NCBI GenBank assembly: GCA_963761035.1
Contig: CAVXFH010000002.1
Coordinates: forward strand, 930,001 to 994,000
Length of the DNA stretch: 64,000 nucleotides
From: JARRQJ01 sp963761035
Lineage (GTDB): Bacteria; Pseudomonadota; Gammaproteobacteria; DRLM01
Reading direction: 5' to 3'
Shown here: positions 1 through 8,931 of the stretch, piece by piece
Layout of the letters: every line of letters starts with the position of its first letter
How positions within the stretch are numbered: position 1 is the stretch's first letter
Made by a program: the position numbers and the translations under genes
Notes under the pieces: model-generated
Database searches by the model: none
The model's input: the letters and a program-made list of their open reading frames with translations, nothing else
Told to the model about the DNA's origin: nothing

Positions 1-324
1 CAGATCATTGTGTTGCGACGCATCGGTCCCGTCGACCTCAATCGCCCGACTCACCAGCGCCTGGGCCGTCTCGAGATGACCGAGCTGGTAGGCCAGTATC
101 CCCAGGCGGTGTAATGCCTGGGGATGGTCCGGTGCCTGGGCGAGCACGTCGCGGTACAGCGCTTCGGCCTCCGCCAGACGGCCGGTCTGATGGTACTGAG
201 AGGCGGTATGCAGCCACGCCGCGATGGGCGGCGGCGCGGACGCTGACGCTGCCTTCCCCAGGCAGCACTTCTTATATTTCTTGCCGCTGCCGCAGGGGCA
301 GGGATCGTTACGCTGCGCGTTCAT
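1..324 (-). CDS. SEC-C/TPR protein, 5' part (array copy at window edge)
   Basis: The first 108 codons of a further array member are visible and the gene continues past the left edge. The start at 324 is an ATG that overlaps the stop of the neighbouring copy in an ATGA junction. Codons 5-20 encode the zinc-binding SEC-C signature with the spacing CPC-x7/8-CC (core RNDPCPCGSGKKYKKCC), then a spacer and the first TPR units. The DNA matches 6734-7033 (offset 6733) almost base for base, differing mainly in about 20 bases around 48-67, so this is a close paralogue of the intact copy at 4691-7075. The glycosyltransferase domain is expected outside the window but is not seen. Confidence 0.85.
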   Translation of the reverse strand, partial: MNAQRNDPCPCGSGKKYKKCCLGKAASASAPPPIAAWLHTASQYHQTGRLAEAEALYRDVLAQAPDHPQALHRLGILAYQLGHLETAQALVSRAIEVDGTDASQHNDL

Positions 325-2614
325 TGCCGGGTGATCCGCGTTCCTTCACACCACGCCCGCCACATCGTCCGATAGGCGGCCTCGAGATCGCGGGTCAGCC
401 CCGCCTCGTCGCGCAGGGGCGAGGACGCAATGCGTTGCCGCATCCCGCCGCGCAGCGCATCGAGCCGGTCCAGATCCTGTGCCAGCGCCGTAGCGATCGC
501 CACGTATTCCTTCTCATCGCCCGCCGCCAGTTCTTCCAATCCAATGCCCTTGAGCAACGCATACCCCGAGCGCGCCACGCTCGTCTCGCCGATCAGCGTC
601 ACCACCGGCACCCCCATCCACAGACTCTCGCAGGTGGTGGTGGTGCCCGTGTACGGAAACGGGTCCAGCGCGATGTCGATGGCGTTCAGCAGCGCGTAGT
701 ACTCCGCCGCCGGCAGCTTGCCGTGCAGGATGAAGACGCGCCGGCGGCGATGCCGTGCGCCGCAAAGCGTTCGTGCAGGTGCTGGCGCACCGTGCCGGCC
801 GGCACGCTGGTCATTACCAGCCGCGCACCGGGCACGGCCTGCAGAATGCTTGACCACGCCGCGACGGCGGCCTCCGAGACCTTGGCGATATTGTTCATCG
901 AACCGAAGGTGATAAAACCGTTGCGCCGCGCCGCTGTCGTGGGGATGACGGCCGGCATGGTCGCCGGCGGCCGGTAGCACCACAGGCTGCGCGGCAGGCG
1001 GTAGAGGCGTTCGCTGTGCCACGCCTCCGCCTCCGGCGGGTCGGTGTCCGCCGTTACCAGCCGATAGTCGATGGCGCTCAGCCCCGTGGTCGCCGGGTAG
1101 CCCAGGTAGGTCACCTGCACCGGCGCCGGCTTGCGCGCAAATACCAGGAGCCGGTTGCCCGCCGTGTGCCCCGCCAGGTCTACCAGGATGTCGATGCCGT
1201 CCGCCTGGATGCGCGCCGCCAGTTCTTCGTCCGCCATCCCTTTGCACGGCAGCCAGTGATCCACCCTCGCCTGCAACCGCGCGGTTACCGCGTCTTCGCG
1301 GGTATTGTTGTAATACCCATACACCTCCACCGCGTCCCGGTCGTGGTGCGCCAGCAGCGGCTCCATGAAATACGCCACCGAGTGCATGCGAAAATCCGCC
1401 GAGACATAGCCCACCTTCAACCGCCGCTCCGGGTCGCGACTATTCGTATGCATCGGCCACGACGGCCGCCGCGGCGCTTCAAACTGCGCGGCATAGCCGC
1501 GGTGGGCGGCAATAATCTCCCGGGGGTTGCCGGCGGTCCGATATAGCAGCGCAAGCAAACTGGTATCCTGCGCCAGGGCAAAATCCGGCTGGAACGCCAG
1601 CGCCTGCCGGCAGCACGCCAGGGCTGCATCCGCCATGCCCATATGCATCAGCACAAATGCCAGATTATGCCGCGCCCGAGCATAGTCGGGCTTGAGTTCC
1701 AACGCCCTGCGACAGTAGGCGACGGCCTCATCCGACTGGTCCAGACACACCAGGGCAACACCGAGATTGGTACAGGCCTCGGCATAATCGGGCTCAAGCG
1801 CGAGCGCCCGGCGATAGCTGGCGACGGCTTCCGTATTACGGCCCTGCTTACAATAGGCATTTCCCAAATGACAATGGGCCCGCGCATAATCGGGCTTGAC
1901 GGCGAGCGCCCGCTGATAGCTCGCCACGGCGTCGTCATACTTGCCCTGCTCAAAATAGGCGATTCCAAGATTATTGTGGGCCTGAACGAGATCGTACCTG
2001 AGCGCCACGGCCTTCTCGCCGTTGACGATCGCGGCGGCCCAATTACCCTGAGCAATGAAGATCGCGGCCAGGTTATTGTAGGCATCGGTATAATCCGGCC
2101 TCAACGCCAGCGCCTGCTGATAGTGGACCACGGCCGCCGCCTGATCACCCAGCAGGCTATGGGTGTATGCCAAATTGTAATAGGCATCGGCGTGATCGGG
2201 ATTGACGGCCAAGGCCGCCTTAAAACAGGCGAGGGCGTCTTCCAGCCTGCCTTGAAGACAATACACGGCGCCCAGGTTGATGTGGACCTCGACAAGCGCC
2301 GGTTGCAACGCCAAGGCGTGGCGGTAACTGCCGGCCGCATCTTCCAACCGATCAAGGGCCTGGTAGACCAGACCCAGATCGTGATAGTAGCTCGGGATCG
2401 CGGCGTTGATCGCCAGCGCGCGACCAATAAGTTCGAGGGCCGCCTGGTGGCGGCCGACCTGATACGCGACCCGGCCAAGCAGATGCAGGGCATCGGTTTG
2501 GTCCGGCTGATGGCGGAGGATCTCCCGATAGATCGCCTCGGCCTCAGCCAGACGGCCGGCCTGATGGTGCTGCACGGCCCGACGCAGGGTGTCGGCAACT
2601 ACAGCGGCGTTCAT
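321..2614 (-). pseudogene. TPR/SPINDLY-type O-glycosyltransferase, array copy 1, frameshifted
   Basis: This is a TPR protein with a C-terminal GT41 (O-GlcNAc transferase/SPINDLY) domain and no SEC-C motif. From ATG 2614 about ten 34-residue TPR units run to roughly 1600, then the catalytic part (VGYVSADFR, DLAGHTAGNRL, FGSMNNIAKVS). The frame breaks near 735-745: the upstream frame reads HERFAAHGIAAG and then ends in nonsense at 686, while the -1 frame resumes with RVFILHGKLPAAEYYALL and runs to a stop at 321. Adding one base gives 2295 bases, an exact 764-residue protein. The start overlaps the stop of copy 2 and the stop overlaps the next start, both as ATGA. It could be a decayed copy or a one-base sequencing error in a GC run. 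Confidence 0.8.
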
Positions 2615-3027
2615 TCACCCGCTCCCCTGGCGCACCATGCCCGCCACATCGCCCGGTAGGCGGCCTCGAGGTCGCGGGTCAGGCCCGCCTCGTCGCGCAG
2701 GGGCGAGGACGCAATGCGTTGCCGCATCCCGCCGCGCAGCGCATCGAGCCGGTCCAGATCCTGTGCCAGCGCCGTAGCGATCGCCACGTATTCCTTCTCA
2801 TCGCCCGCCGCCAGTTCTTCCAATCCAATGCCCTTGAGCAACGCATACCCCGAGCGCGCCACGCTCGTCTCGCCGATCAGCGTCACCACCGGCACCCCCA
2901 TCCACAGACTCTCGCAGGTGGTGGTGGTGCCCGTGTACGGAAACGGGTCCAACGCGATGTCGATGGTGTTCAGCAGCGCGTAGTACTCCGCCGCCGGCAG
3001 CTTGCCGTGCACCGTGAGCCGCTCCGG
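1774..3027. repeat. Direct repeat, left copy (period 2080 bp)
   Basis: Bases 1774-2614 match 3854-4694 with no difference I could find, and the match continues with rare mismatches (for example g/a near 2632/4712) to about 3027/5107. The block covers the TPR part of one gene and the 3' end of the preceding gene, as unequal crossing-over or gene conversion would leave. Confidence 0.85.
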
Positions 3028-4694
3028 CGCCGATGCCGTGCGCCGCAAAGCGCTGCACGAGCACCTCGCGGGCTTCGCCTTGGGGTAAGTTGGTCAATAC
3101 CAGCCGCGCACCGGGCATGGCCTGCAGAATGCTTGACCACGCCGCGACGGCGGCCTCCGAGACCTTGGCGATATTGTTCATCGAACCGAAGGTGATGAAG
3201 CCGCTGTGGCGCGCCGGGGTCGATGGCGATGGCCGCCGGCATGTCCGGCGCGGGCCGGTAGCACCACAGGCTGCGCGGCAGGCGATAGAGGCGTTCGCTG
3301 TGCCACGCCTCCGCCCCCGGCGGGTCGGTGTCCGCCGTTACCAGCCGGTAGTCGATGGCGCTCAGCCCCGTGGTCGCCGGGTAGCCCAGGTAGGTCACCT
3401 GTACCGGCGCCGGCTTGCGCGCAAATACCAGGAGCCGGTTGCCCCGCGTATGTCCCGTCAGGTCTACCAGGATGTCGATGCCGTCCGCCTGGATGCGCGC
3501 CGCCAGTTCGGCGTCGCTCAGGTCTTTGCACGGAATCCAGTGGTCGGCATGGGCCTGCAGCCGTTCGTTCACCGCGTCTTGCAGCGTGTGGTTGTAATAA
3601 CAGTAGACCTCCACCGCACGCTTGTCGTGGTGCGCCAGCAGCGGTTCCATGAAAAACGCCACCGAGTGCAGCCGGAAATCCGCCGAGACATAGCCCACCT
3701 TCAACCGCCGCTCCGGGTCGCGGCGGTTCGTGTGATTAGGCCACGCGGCGCGTAGCGGCGCCTCGAATTGCGCCGAGTAGCGGCGGCGGACGCTTAATAA
3801 TGTCTCAAGGTGCATCGATGGCAGGTAGTTGAGGGCGAATAATTTGTTGTCATAGGCCTCGGCATAATCGGGCTCAAGCGCGAGCGCCCGGCGATAGCTG
3901 GCGACGGCTTCCGTATTACGGCCCTGCTTACAATAGGCATTTCCCAAATGACAATGGGCCCGCGCATAATCGGGCTTGACGGCGAGCGCCCGCTGATAGC
4001 TCGCCACGGCGTCGTCATACTTGCCCTGCTCAAAATAGGCGATTCCAAGATTATTGTGGGCCTGAACGAGATCGTACCTGAGCGCCACGGCCTTCTCGCC
4101 GTTGACGATCGCGGCGGCCCAATTACCCTGAGCAATGAAGATCGCGGCCAGGTTATTGTAGGCATCGGTATAATCCGGCCTCAACGCCAGCGCCTGCTGA
4201 TAGTGGACCACGGCCGCCGCCTGATCACCCAGCAGGCTATGGGTGTATGCCAAATTGTAATAGGCATCGGCGTGATCGGGATTGACGGCCAAGGCCGCCT
4301 TAAAACAGGCGAGGGCGTCTTCCAGCCTGCCTTGAAGACAATACACGGCGCCCAGGTTGATGTGGACCTCGACAAGCGCCGGTTGCAACGCCAAGGCGTG
4401 GCGGTAACTGCCGGCCGCATCTTCCAACCGATCAAGGGCCTGGTAGACCAGACCCAGATCGTGATAGTAGCTCGGGATCGCGGCGTTGATCGCCAGCGCG
4501 CGACCAATAAGTTCGAGGGCCGCCTGGTGGCGGCCGACCTGATACGCGACCCGGCCAAGCAGATGCAGGGCATCGGTTTGGTCCGGCTGATGGCGGAGGA
4601 TCTCCCGATAGATCGCCTCGGCCTCAGCCAGACGGCCGGCCTGATGGTGCTGCACGGCCCGACGCAGGGTGTCGGCAACTACAGCGGCGTTCAT
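2611..4694 (-). pseudogene. TPR/SPINDLY-type O-glycosyltransferase, array copy 2, two frameshifts
   Basis: Same architecture as copy 1 but with fewer TPR units: the repeat block jumps at about 3853 into the linker NKLFALNYLPSMHLE and the GT41 domain. Two +1 breaks are visible. The first, near 3205, separates AIAIDPGAP from SGFITFG; the second, near 3030, separates RFAAHGIG from PERLTVHGKL. Removing two bases gives 2082 bases, a 693-residue protein. The end (RAWCARGAGE) and the start at 4694 both sit in ATGA overlaps with neighbours. Catalytic landmarks on the three frames are all present (DLTGHTRGNRL, FGSMNNIAKVS, TGTTTTCESLWMG), so only the frame is damaged. Decay and sequencing error are both possible. 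Confidence 0.8.
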
Positions 4695-5107
4695 TCACCC
4701 GCTCCCCTGGCACACCATGCCCGCCACATCGCCCGGTAGGCGGCCTCGAGGTCGCGGGTCAGGCCCGCCTCGTCGCGCAGGGGCGAGGACGCAATGCGTT
4801 GCCGCATCCCGCCGCGCAGCGCATCGAGCCGGTCCAGATCCTGTGCCAGCGCCGTAGCGATCGCCACGTATTCCTTCTCATCGCCCGCCGCCAGTTCTTC
4901 CAATCCAATGCCCTTGAGCAACGCATACCCCGAGCGCGCCACGCTCGTCTCGCCGATCAGCGTCACCACCGGCACCCCCATCCACAGACTCTCGCAGGTG
5001 GTGGTGGTGCCCGTGTACGGAAACGGGTCCAGCGCGATGTCGATGGTGTTCAGCAGCGCGTAGTACTCCGCCGCCGGCAGCTTGCCGTGCACCGTGAGCC
5101 GCTCCGG
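3854..5107. repeat. Direct repeat, right copy (period 2080 bp)
   Basis: Partner of the block at 1774-3027. The left boundary coincides with the point where copies 1 and 2 diverge in TPR number, and the right boundary coincides with the divergence just upstream of the HGKL motif in the catalytic domain. Confidence 0.85.
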
Positions 5108-7075
5108 CCCAATCCCCTGCGCCGCAAAGCGCTCTCCAATACGCCGCTGTGCCGTGCCCGCCGCGACGTTGGTCAGCACCAGCCGTGACCCCGGCACCGC
5201 CTGCAGGAGGCGCGACCACAGGACAACGGCAGGCTCCGAAACCTTGGCAATATTGTTCATGGAACCGAAGGTGATAAAACCCTGGCGCCGCGCCGCCGTC
5301 TCGGCGATGACGGCCGGCATCGCCGGCGCGGGCCGGTAGCACCACAGGCTGCGCGGCAGGCGATAGAGGCGTTCGCTGTGCCACGCCTCCGCCCCCGGCG
5401 GGTCGGTGTCCGCCGTTACCAGCCGATAGTCGATGGCGCTCAGTCCCGTGGTCGCCGGGTAGCCCAGGTAGGTCACCTGCACCGGCGCCGGCTTGCGCGC
5501 AAATACCAGGAGCCGGTTGCCCGCCGTGTGCCCCGCCAGGTCTACCAGGATGTCGATGCCGTCCGCCTGGATGCGCGCCGCCAGTTCTTCGTCCGCCATC
5601 CCTTTGCACGGCAGCCAGTGATCCACCCTGGCCTGCAACCGCGCGGTTACCGCGTCTTCGCGGGTATTGTTGTAATACCCATACACCTCCACCGCGTCCC
5701 GGTCGTGGTGCGCCAGCAGCGGCTCCATGAAATACGCCACCGAGTGCAGCCGAAAATCCGCCGAGACATAGCCCACCTTCAACCGCCGTTCCGGGTCGCG
5801 ACTATTCGTATGCATCGGCCATGACGGCCGCAACGGCGCTTCAAATTGCTCGGCGTAGCGGCGGCAGGCGCTGACTACCGCCGCCGGCCGCGTCGACGGC
5901 AGGTAGTTGAGGGTGACTAGCGCTATGTTATAGGCGGGGGCAAATTCGGGTGCTATCTCCTGGGCGGCGTCAAAACAGGCCATCGCCGCTTCGGGCTTAC
6001 CCTGAGCCAGATAGGTATGGCCCAGATTGTGGTGGGCCCATACCAGCCGCGGGTCGGTGTGCAGCGCACGGAGGAAGTTCGCAACCGCCTCATCGAGTTG
6101 ACCGAGATCGATCTGGGCGGTGCCTAAATTATAATGGCCCAAGGGTAGATCGGGCTGGATCGCCAGCGCCGACTCAAAGTGTGGGATGGCCTTATCCGCC
6201 TGTTGCAAGTCCACCAGTGCGGCGCCCAAATTGCTGTGAGCCTCCGCATAATTGGCATCAATCGCGAGCGCCGCGCGATAACAGTCCACCGCCGCCTGAT
6301 AGCGGCCCTGGCGATAAAGGGTATTCCCCAAATGACAATGCGCCCGTGCATTCCCGGGCCCCAAGGCAAGCGAGCGCTGATAGCTGGCCACGGCCCGCTC
6401 ATATTGGTCGAGGTTGAAATAGGCGTTGCCGAGGTTATGGTGGGCCTCGGCGGAGTCGGGTTTAATCTGCAGCGCCTGTTGCAGATGGGGAATGGCCGCG
6501 GCGTAGCGGCGGAGTTTGATATAGGTATTGCCGAGATTGTTGTAGGGCTCGGCGAGATGGGGGTCGATCGCCAGGGCCTGCTGAAAACAGGTCACGGCCT
6601 CGTCGGACTTACCCTGCCAATCCAGGGCCAGGCCGAGATTGTTATAGGCGGCACTCCCCGGCTTGATGCGGATGGCTTGTTCATAACACGCCACGGCCTC
6701 AGCGAGGCGACCGCGGGCCTGATAGATCTGACCCAGATCATTGTGTTGCGACGCATCGGTCCCGTCGACCTCAATCGCCCTGTTTAGCAGCTCCTGAGCC
6801 GTCTCGAGATGGCCGAGCTGGTAGGCCAGTAACCCCAGACGGTGTAATGCCTGGGGATGGTCCGGTGCCTGGGCGAGCACGTCGCGGTACAGCGCTTCGG
6901 CCTCCGCCAGACGGCCGGTCTGATGGTACTGAGAGGCGGTATGCAGCCACGCCGCGATGGGCGGCGGCGCGGACGCTGACGCCGCCTTCCCCAGGCAGCA
7001 TTTCTTATATTTCTTGCCGCTGCCGCAGGGACAGGGGTCGTTGCGGCGCGGCTCCGGGGCGACGGCCGGCGTCAT
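4691..7075 (-). CDS. SEC-C/TPR/SPINDLY-type O-glycosyltransferase, intact array copy 3
   Basis: Predicted cytoplasmic protein O-glycosyltransferase of family GT41. I place the start at 7075 (MTPAVAPEPRRND) because this ATG overlaps the stop of the upstream remnant in the same ATGA junction used by every copy; the in-frame ATG at 7096 lacks that logic. The 794 residues hold a SEC-C zinc motif (C15, C17, C26, C27), about eleven TPR units to roughly residue 400, and the two-lobed catalytic domain from about 430. Visible landmarks are SADFRLHSVAYFMEPLL, DLAGHTAGNRLL, FGSMNNIAKVS with its conserved Lys, HGKLPAAEYYALL, and the nucleotide-sugar loop TGTTTTCESLWMG. The donor may be UDP-GlcNAc or, as for plant SPINDLY, GDP-fucose; the sequence does not decide. 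It heads the array and lies just downstream of three secreted-protein genes. Confidence 0.9.
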   Translation of the reverse strand: MTPAVAPEPRRNDPCPCGSGKKYKKCCLGKAASASAPPPIAAWLHTASQYHQTGRLAEAEALYRDVLAQAPDHPQALHRLGLLAYQLGHLETAQELLNRAIEVDGTDASQHNDLGQIYQARGRLAEAVACYEQAIRIKPGSAAYNNLGLALDWQGKSDEAVTCFQQALAIDPHLAEPYNNLGNTYIKLRRYAAAIPHLQQALQIKPDSAEAHHNLGNAYFNLDQYERAVASYQRSLALGPGNARAHCHLGNTLYRQGRYQAAVDCYRAALAIDANYAEAHSNLGAALVDLQQADKAIPHFESALAIQPDLPLGHYNLGTAQIDLGQLDEAVANFLRALHTDPRLVWAHHNLGHTYLAQGKPEAAMACFDAAQEIAPEFAPAYNIALVTLNYLPSTRPAAVVSACRRYAEQFEAPLRPSWPMHTNSRDPERRLKVGYVSADFRLHSVAYFMEPLLAHHDRDAVEVYGYYNNTREDAVTARLQARVDHWLPCKGMADEELAARIQADGIDILVDLAGHTAGNRLLVFARKPAPVQVTYLGYPATTGLSAIDYRLVTADTDPPGAEAWHSERLYRLPRSLWCYRPAPAMPAVIAETAARRQGFITFGSMNNIAKVSEPAVVLWSRLLQAVPGSRLVLTNVAAGTAQRRIGERFAAQGIGPERLTVHGKLPAAEYYALLNTIDIALDPFPYTGTTTTCESLWMGVPVVTLIGETSVARSGYALLKGIGLEELAAGDEKEYVAIATALAQDLDRLDALRGGMRQRIASSPLRDEAGLTRDLEAAYRAMWRAWCARGAGE

Positions 7076-7140
7076 GGCGCGCACCATGCCCGCCACATCG
7101 CCCGGTAGGCGGCCTCGAGGTCGTAGGTCAGGCCCGGTTC
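7072..7140 (-). pseudogene. C-terminal remnant of an upstream array copy
   Basis: The frame reads EPGLTYDLEAAYRAMWRAW and stops at 7072, matching the last ~22 residues of the other copies. Upstream of 7140 the similarity ends abruptly and the frame continues into unrelated sequence (possible starts at 7230 and 7275 give 52 or 67 residues). Its TGA overlaps the ATG of copy 3, preserving the array junction. It marks the breakpoint of a lost fifth copy and may now serve only as a translational-coupling leader. Confidence 0.75.
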
Positions 7141-7464
7141 TCGATTCGACAAATGAGTATGGGTGTTCGCGCTGCTGCCACCCACCTCTCCATCACTGCG
7201 GTAAAATAGCGCGATTTTCGACTTCGACATGGCAAACGAGGCTGTTGGTACTGCATTCATACTACCAGACCTCACGGACGAAAGGTCGGACGCCCCGGCA
7301 CTTGACGGTAAGATATGATCGGATTGCTGGCTTGGCTCATTCCCAGGACCGGGAGCAAAAGATCTTCGCTGGGTCAGGACTTGGTCGGCACGATAGCTTA
7401 TAGATGGGTGACTGCAGAACTGTCACTCACCTGCGGCAGTTGAAATTTCAACCCTGCAAATGCA

Positions 7465-7485
7465 GAGAGGGCTTTGCGCCCTCTC
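7465..7485 (-). terminator. Hairpin downstream of secreted-protein gene 1 (distal)
   Basis: Perfect 8-bp stem GAGAGGGC/GCCCTCTC with a 5-base loop. No strong T-run follows on the minus strand, so it may be a processing or stability hairpin. The same stem recurs at 8844-8864. Confidence 0.55.
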
Positions 7486-7503
7486 CAGAATCATCAGTTA
7501 AAC

Positions 7504-7525
7504 CTGGCTGAATACGTCCAGCCAG
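7504..7525 (-). terminator. Hairpin downstream of secreted-protein gene 1 (proximal)
   Basis: A 7-bp stem CTGGCTG/CAGCCAG with an 8-base loop lies about 20 bases past the stop of the gene at 7545. The paralogous gene at 8932 has a similarly placed stem at 8880-8906. Confidence 0.45.
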
Positions 7526-7544
7526 ACAATGTTACTCTTCGACC

Positions 7545-8807
7545 TTACTGCGGACCCGTGCCGAAGATCGTCGACCATGCCGCTTGTATATTGGTCACGT
7601 TGCTCGTCAGGAACTCGCCATTCGTATAAGTGGACGGGTCATTGACGCCAACGGCCGCCCCTACCCCATTAAAGTCGGGCTCGCGGACGTTATTGTTAGT
7701 CGGAAAAACAAGGCCCCCCAATGCGCCATTTACTCCCACCTGTGAGGTTGTAGTCAAAGACGCAACCTGTTGCGGTTGACCAAGCATCGGATCCTGCGGT
7801 TTGCCGATATCGACCGGCGGAAACCCGGTGACATCAACTTGGACAAACTTCACATAGGCAAAGTCACGCAGCGTCGGATCATCCGTGGCGTAGCTGTCGG
7901 TCGGGGAACCGTTAAAGCCCATACCTGCCTGATCCTGATGGATATAGGTTGCAGCCACCCCATCAATGGGACCCAAGGCCAGCGTTTGACCGCCCAAGAC
8001 GATGGTGTTGGCCCCAGGTTCATAGTTATAGGTACCCAATGCGGCACCGCCCTGGTTCCTCGTGTGGAACACGCCCATGGCCGCCGCATCGGCGGCGTTG
8101 CTGCTGGTGTTGGCCGCAGTGGTGCCGGACTGGATATCGATAAGTTCGGCATTACCCTGGTTCCAATCACCCTGGCTGTCACTCGCACCATTTTGTCCTT
8201 CAGCATGGAAAGTCTCCACACCGCCGATGTTCATGTCGACGATGGAGTCCATCAAGGCGCCGCTGGTGTTAGTCAGGGCGTTGAACGTGGCGCTGGGCTG
8301 GAAGGTCTGGTAGCTACCGCGCAGCCACTCGGAAGTCAAACTGAACCCCGTGCCGGCCGCAGCCAACTCGGTCTGATCCTCGATGACCAGCTTGTTGGCC
8401 ATGGAGTTCAGGCTCGTCCCGCCCCCGTAATTGACAAAGGTGTCGCTCAGGAACAGCCCACCGTCATACATCTGACCCACGACCAGCTCTATATGAGACT
8501 TGGGCGCGGCGGTGTTGGTGTTATCCGTAACCTTATACTGGATCATGCCATCACCCGTACCGTCCATCACTGTGCAGGTCACGGTACCACCGTTACCGCA
8601 GGTCAGCCCGGCAGTCAACAAGTCACCGTTGCTGTCATAGTTACCGGCACCGGCGATGCCGGGAGTCTGGCTGATGGCGTAGTTCAACGCCGAGTGGGCA
8701 CTTAGGGACGTCACCGGACTCGTCGGCGCCCCGGCTATGGCCCCCCCGGACACGATGAGCGCCACCGAGCCCATCGTCAACATTTGTAAGCGCTGATTAT
8801 TTCTCAT
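7545..8807 (-). CDS. Secreted surface protein, paralogue 1 (unknown family)
   Basis: 420 residues with a Sec-type signal peptide (hydrophobic TMGSVALIVSGGAIA, predicted cut near residue 25). The mature part is rich in Gly, Thr, Asn, Ser and Ala, acidic, with few Lys and a single Cys pair (TCGNGGTVTC, near residues 69-78). It ends in AWSTIFGTGPQ. It is clearly paralogous to 8932-10212, sharing long stretches such as SHIELVVGQMYDGGLFLSD and VDMNIGGVETFHAEG, and more distantly related to 10281-11588. I do not recognise the family; an S-layer-like or fibre-forming exported protein is an inference from composition. A good ribosome site (GGAGAAG) precedes the ATG at 8807. Its position next to O-glycosyltransferases makes it a candidate substrate. 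Confidence 0.85.
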   Translation of the reverse strand: MRNNQRLQMLTMGSVALIVSGGAIAGAPTSPVTSLSAHSALNYAISQTPGIAGAGNYDSNGDLLTAGLTCGNGGTVTCTVMDGTGDGMIQYKVTDNTNTAAPKSHIELVVGQMYDGGLFLSDTFVNYGGGTSLNSMANKLVIEDQTELAAAGTGFSLTSEWLRGSYQTFQPSATFNALTNTSGALMDSIVDMNIGGVETFHAEGQNGASDSQGDWNQGNAELIDIQSGTTAANTSSNAADAAAMGVFHTRNQGGAALGTYNYEPGANTIVLGGQTLALGPIDGVAATYIHQDQAGMGFNGSPTDSYATDDPTLRDFAYVKFVQVDVTGFPPVDIGKPQDPMLGQPQQVASLTTTSQVGVNGALGGLVFPTNNNVREPDFNGVGAAVGVNDPSTYTNGEFLTSNVTNIQAAWSTIFGTGPQ

Positions 8808-8843
8808 CGCACTTCTCCAGAAACCAGTTTTGAAAGAGTGGGA

Positions 8844-8864
8844 GAGAGGGCATTGCGCCCTCTC
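8844..8864 (-). terminator. Hairpin downstream of secreted-protein gene 2 (distal)
   Basis: Stem GAGAGGGC/GCCCTCTC identical to that at 7465-7485, with loop ATTGC. It also lies 10-40 bases upstream of the start of paralogue 1, so it sits in the intercistronic gap and could set the relative levels of the two transcripts. Confidence 0.5.
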
Positions 8865-8879
8865 CCCGCCTTTCTTATC

Positions 8880-8906
8880 GGCTCAGCTAAACATCCTCGC
8901 TGAGCC
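8880..8906 (-). terminator. Hairpin downstream of secreted-protein gene 2 (proximal)
   Basis: Perfect 8-bp stem GGCTCAGC/GCTGAGCC with an 11-base loop, about 25 bases past the stop of the gene at 8932. Confidence 0.45.
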
Positions 8907-8931
8907 ACTTGCCTTTGTTATGCGACCAACC

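Larger units (their letters stand above)
7141..7544. other. Intergenic region upstream of the glycosyltransferase array
   Basis: About 400 bases without a supported gene. It holds the breakpoint of the array remnant on its left and two hairpins belonging to the end of the secreted-protein gene on its right. The promoter for the array, if there is one, should lie here, but I see no convincing -35/-10 pair. Confidence 0.6.

Noticed and set aside
1600..2600. Regular ~102-bp periodicity resembling a repeat array
   Set aside because: It matches 34-codon TPR units in frame; there are no identical direct repeats with variable spacers, so it is not CRISPR.
1643..2659. Long plus-strand open frame (338 codons), echoed at 3948-4739 and 6179-6787
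   Set aside because: It is antisense to TPR coding sequence; the open frame comes from the biased codon pattern of the 102-bp repeats and has no ribosome site.
690..3060. Programmed ribosomal frameshifting as the cause of the array breaks
   Set aside because: No slippery heptamer or downstream pseudoknot is apparent, the shifts are -1 in one copy and +1 in the other, and the third copy reads straight through.
7072..7275. A 67-residue protein
   Set aside because: Its C-terminal part is the array remnant and the rest has no ribosome site or recognisable sequence; treated as a chimeric fragment.
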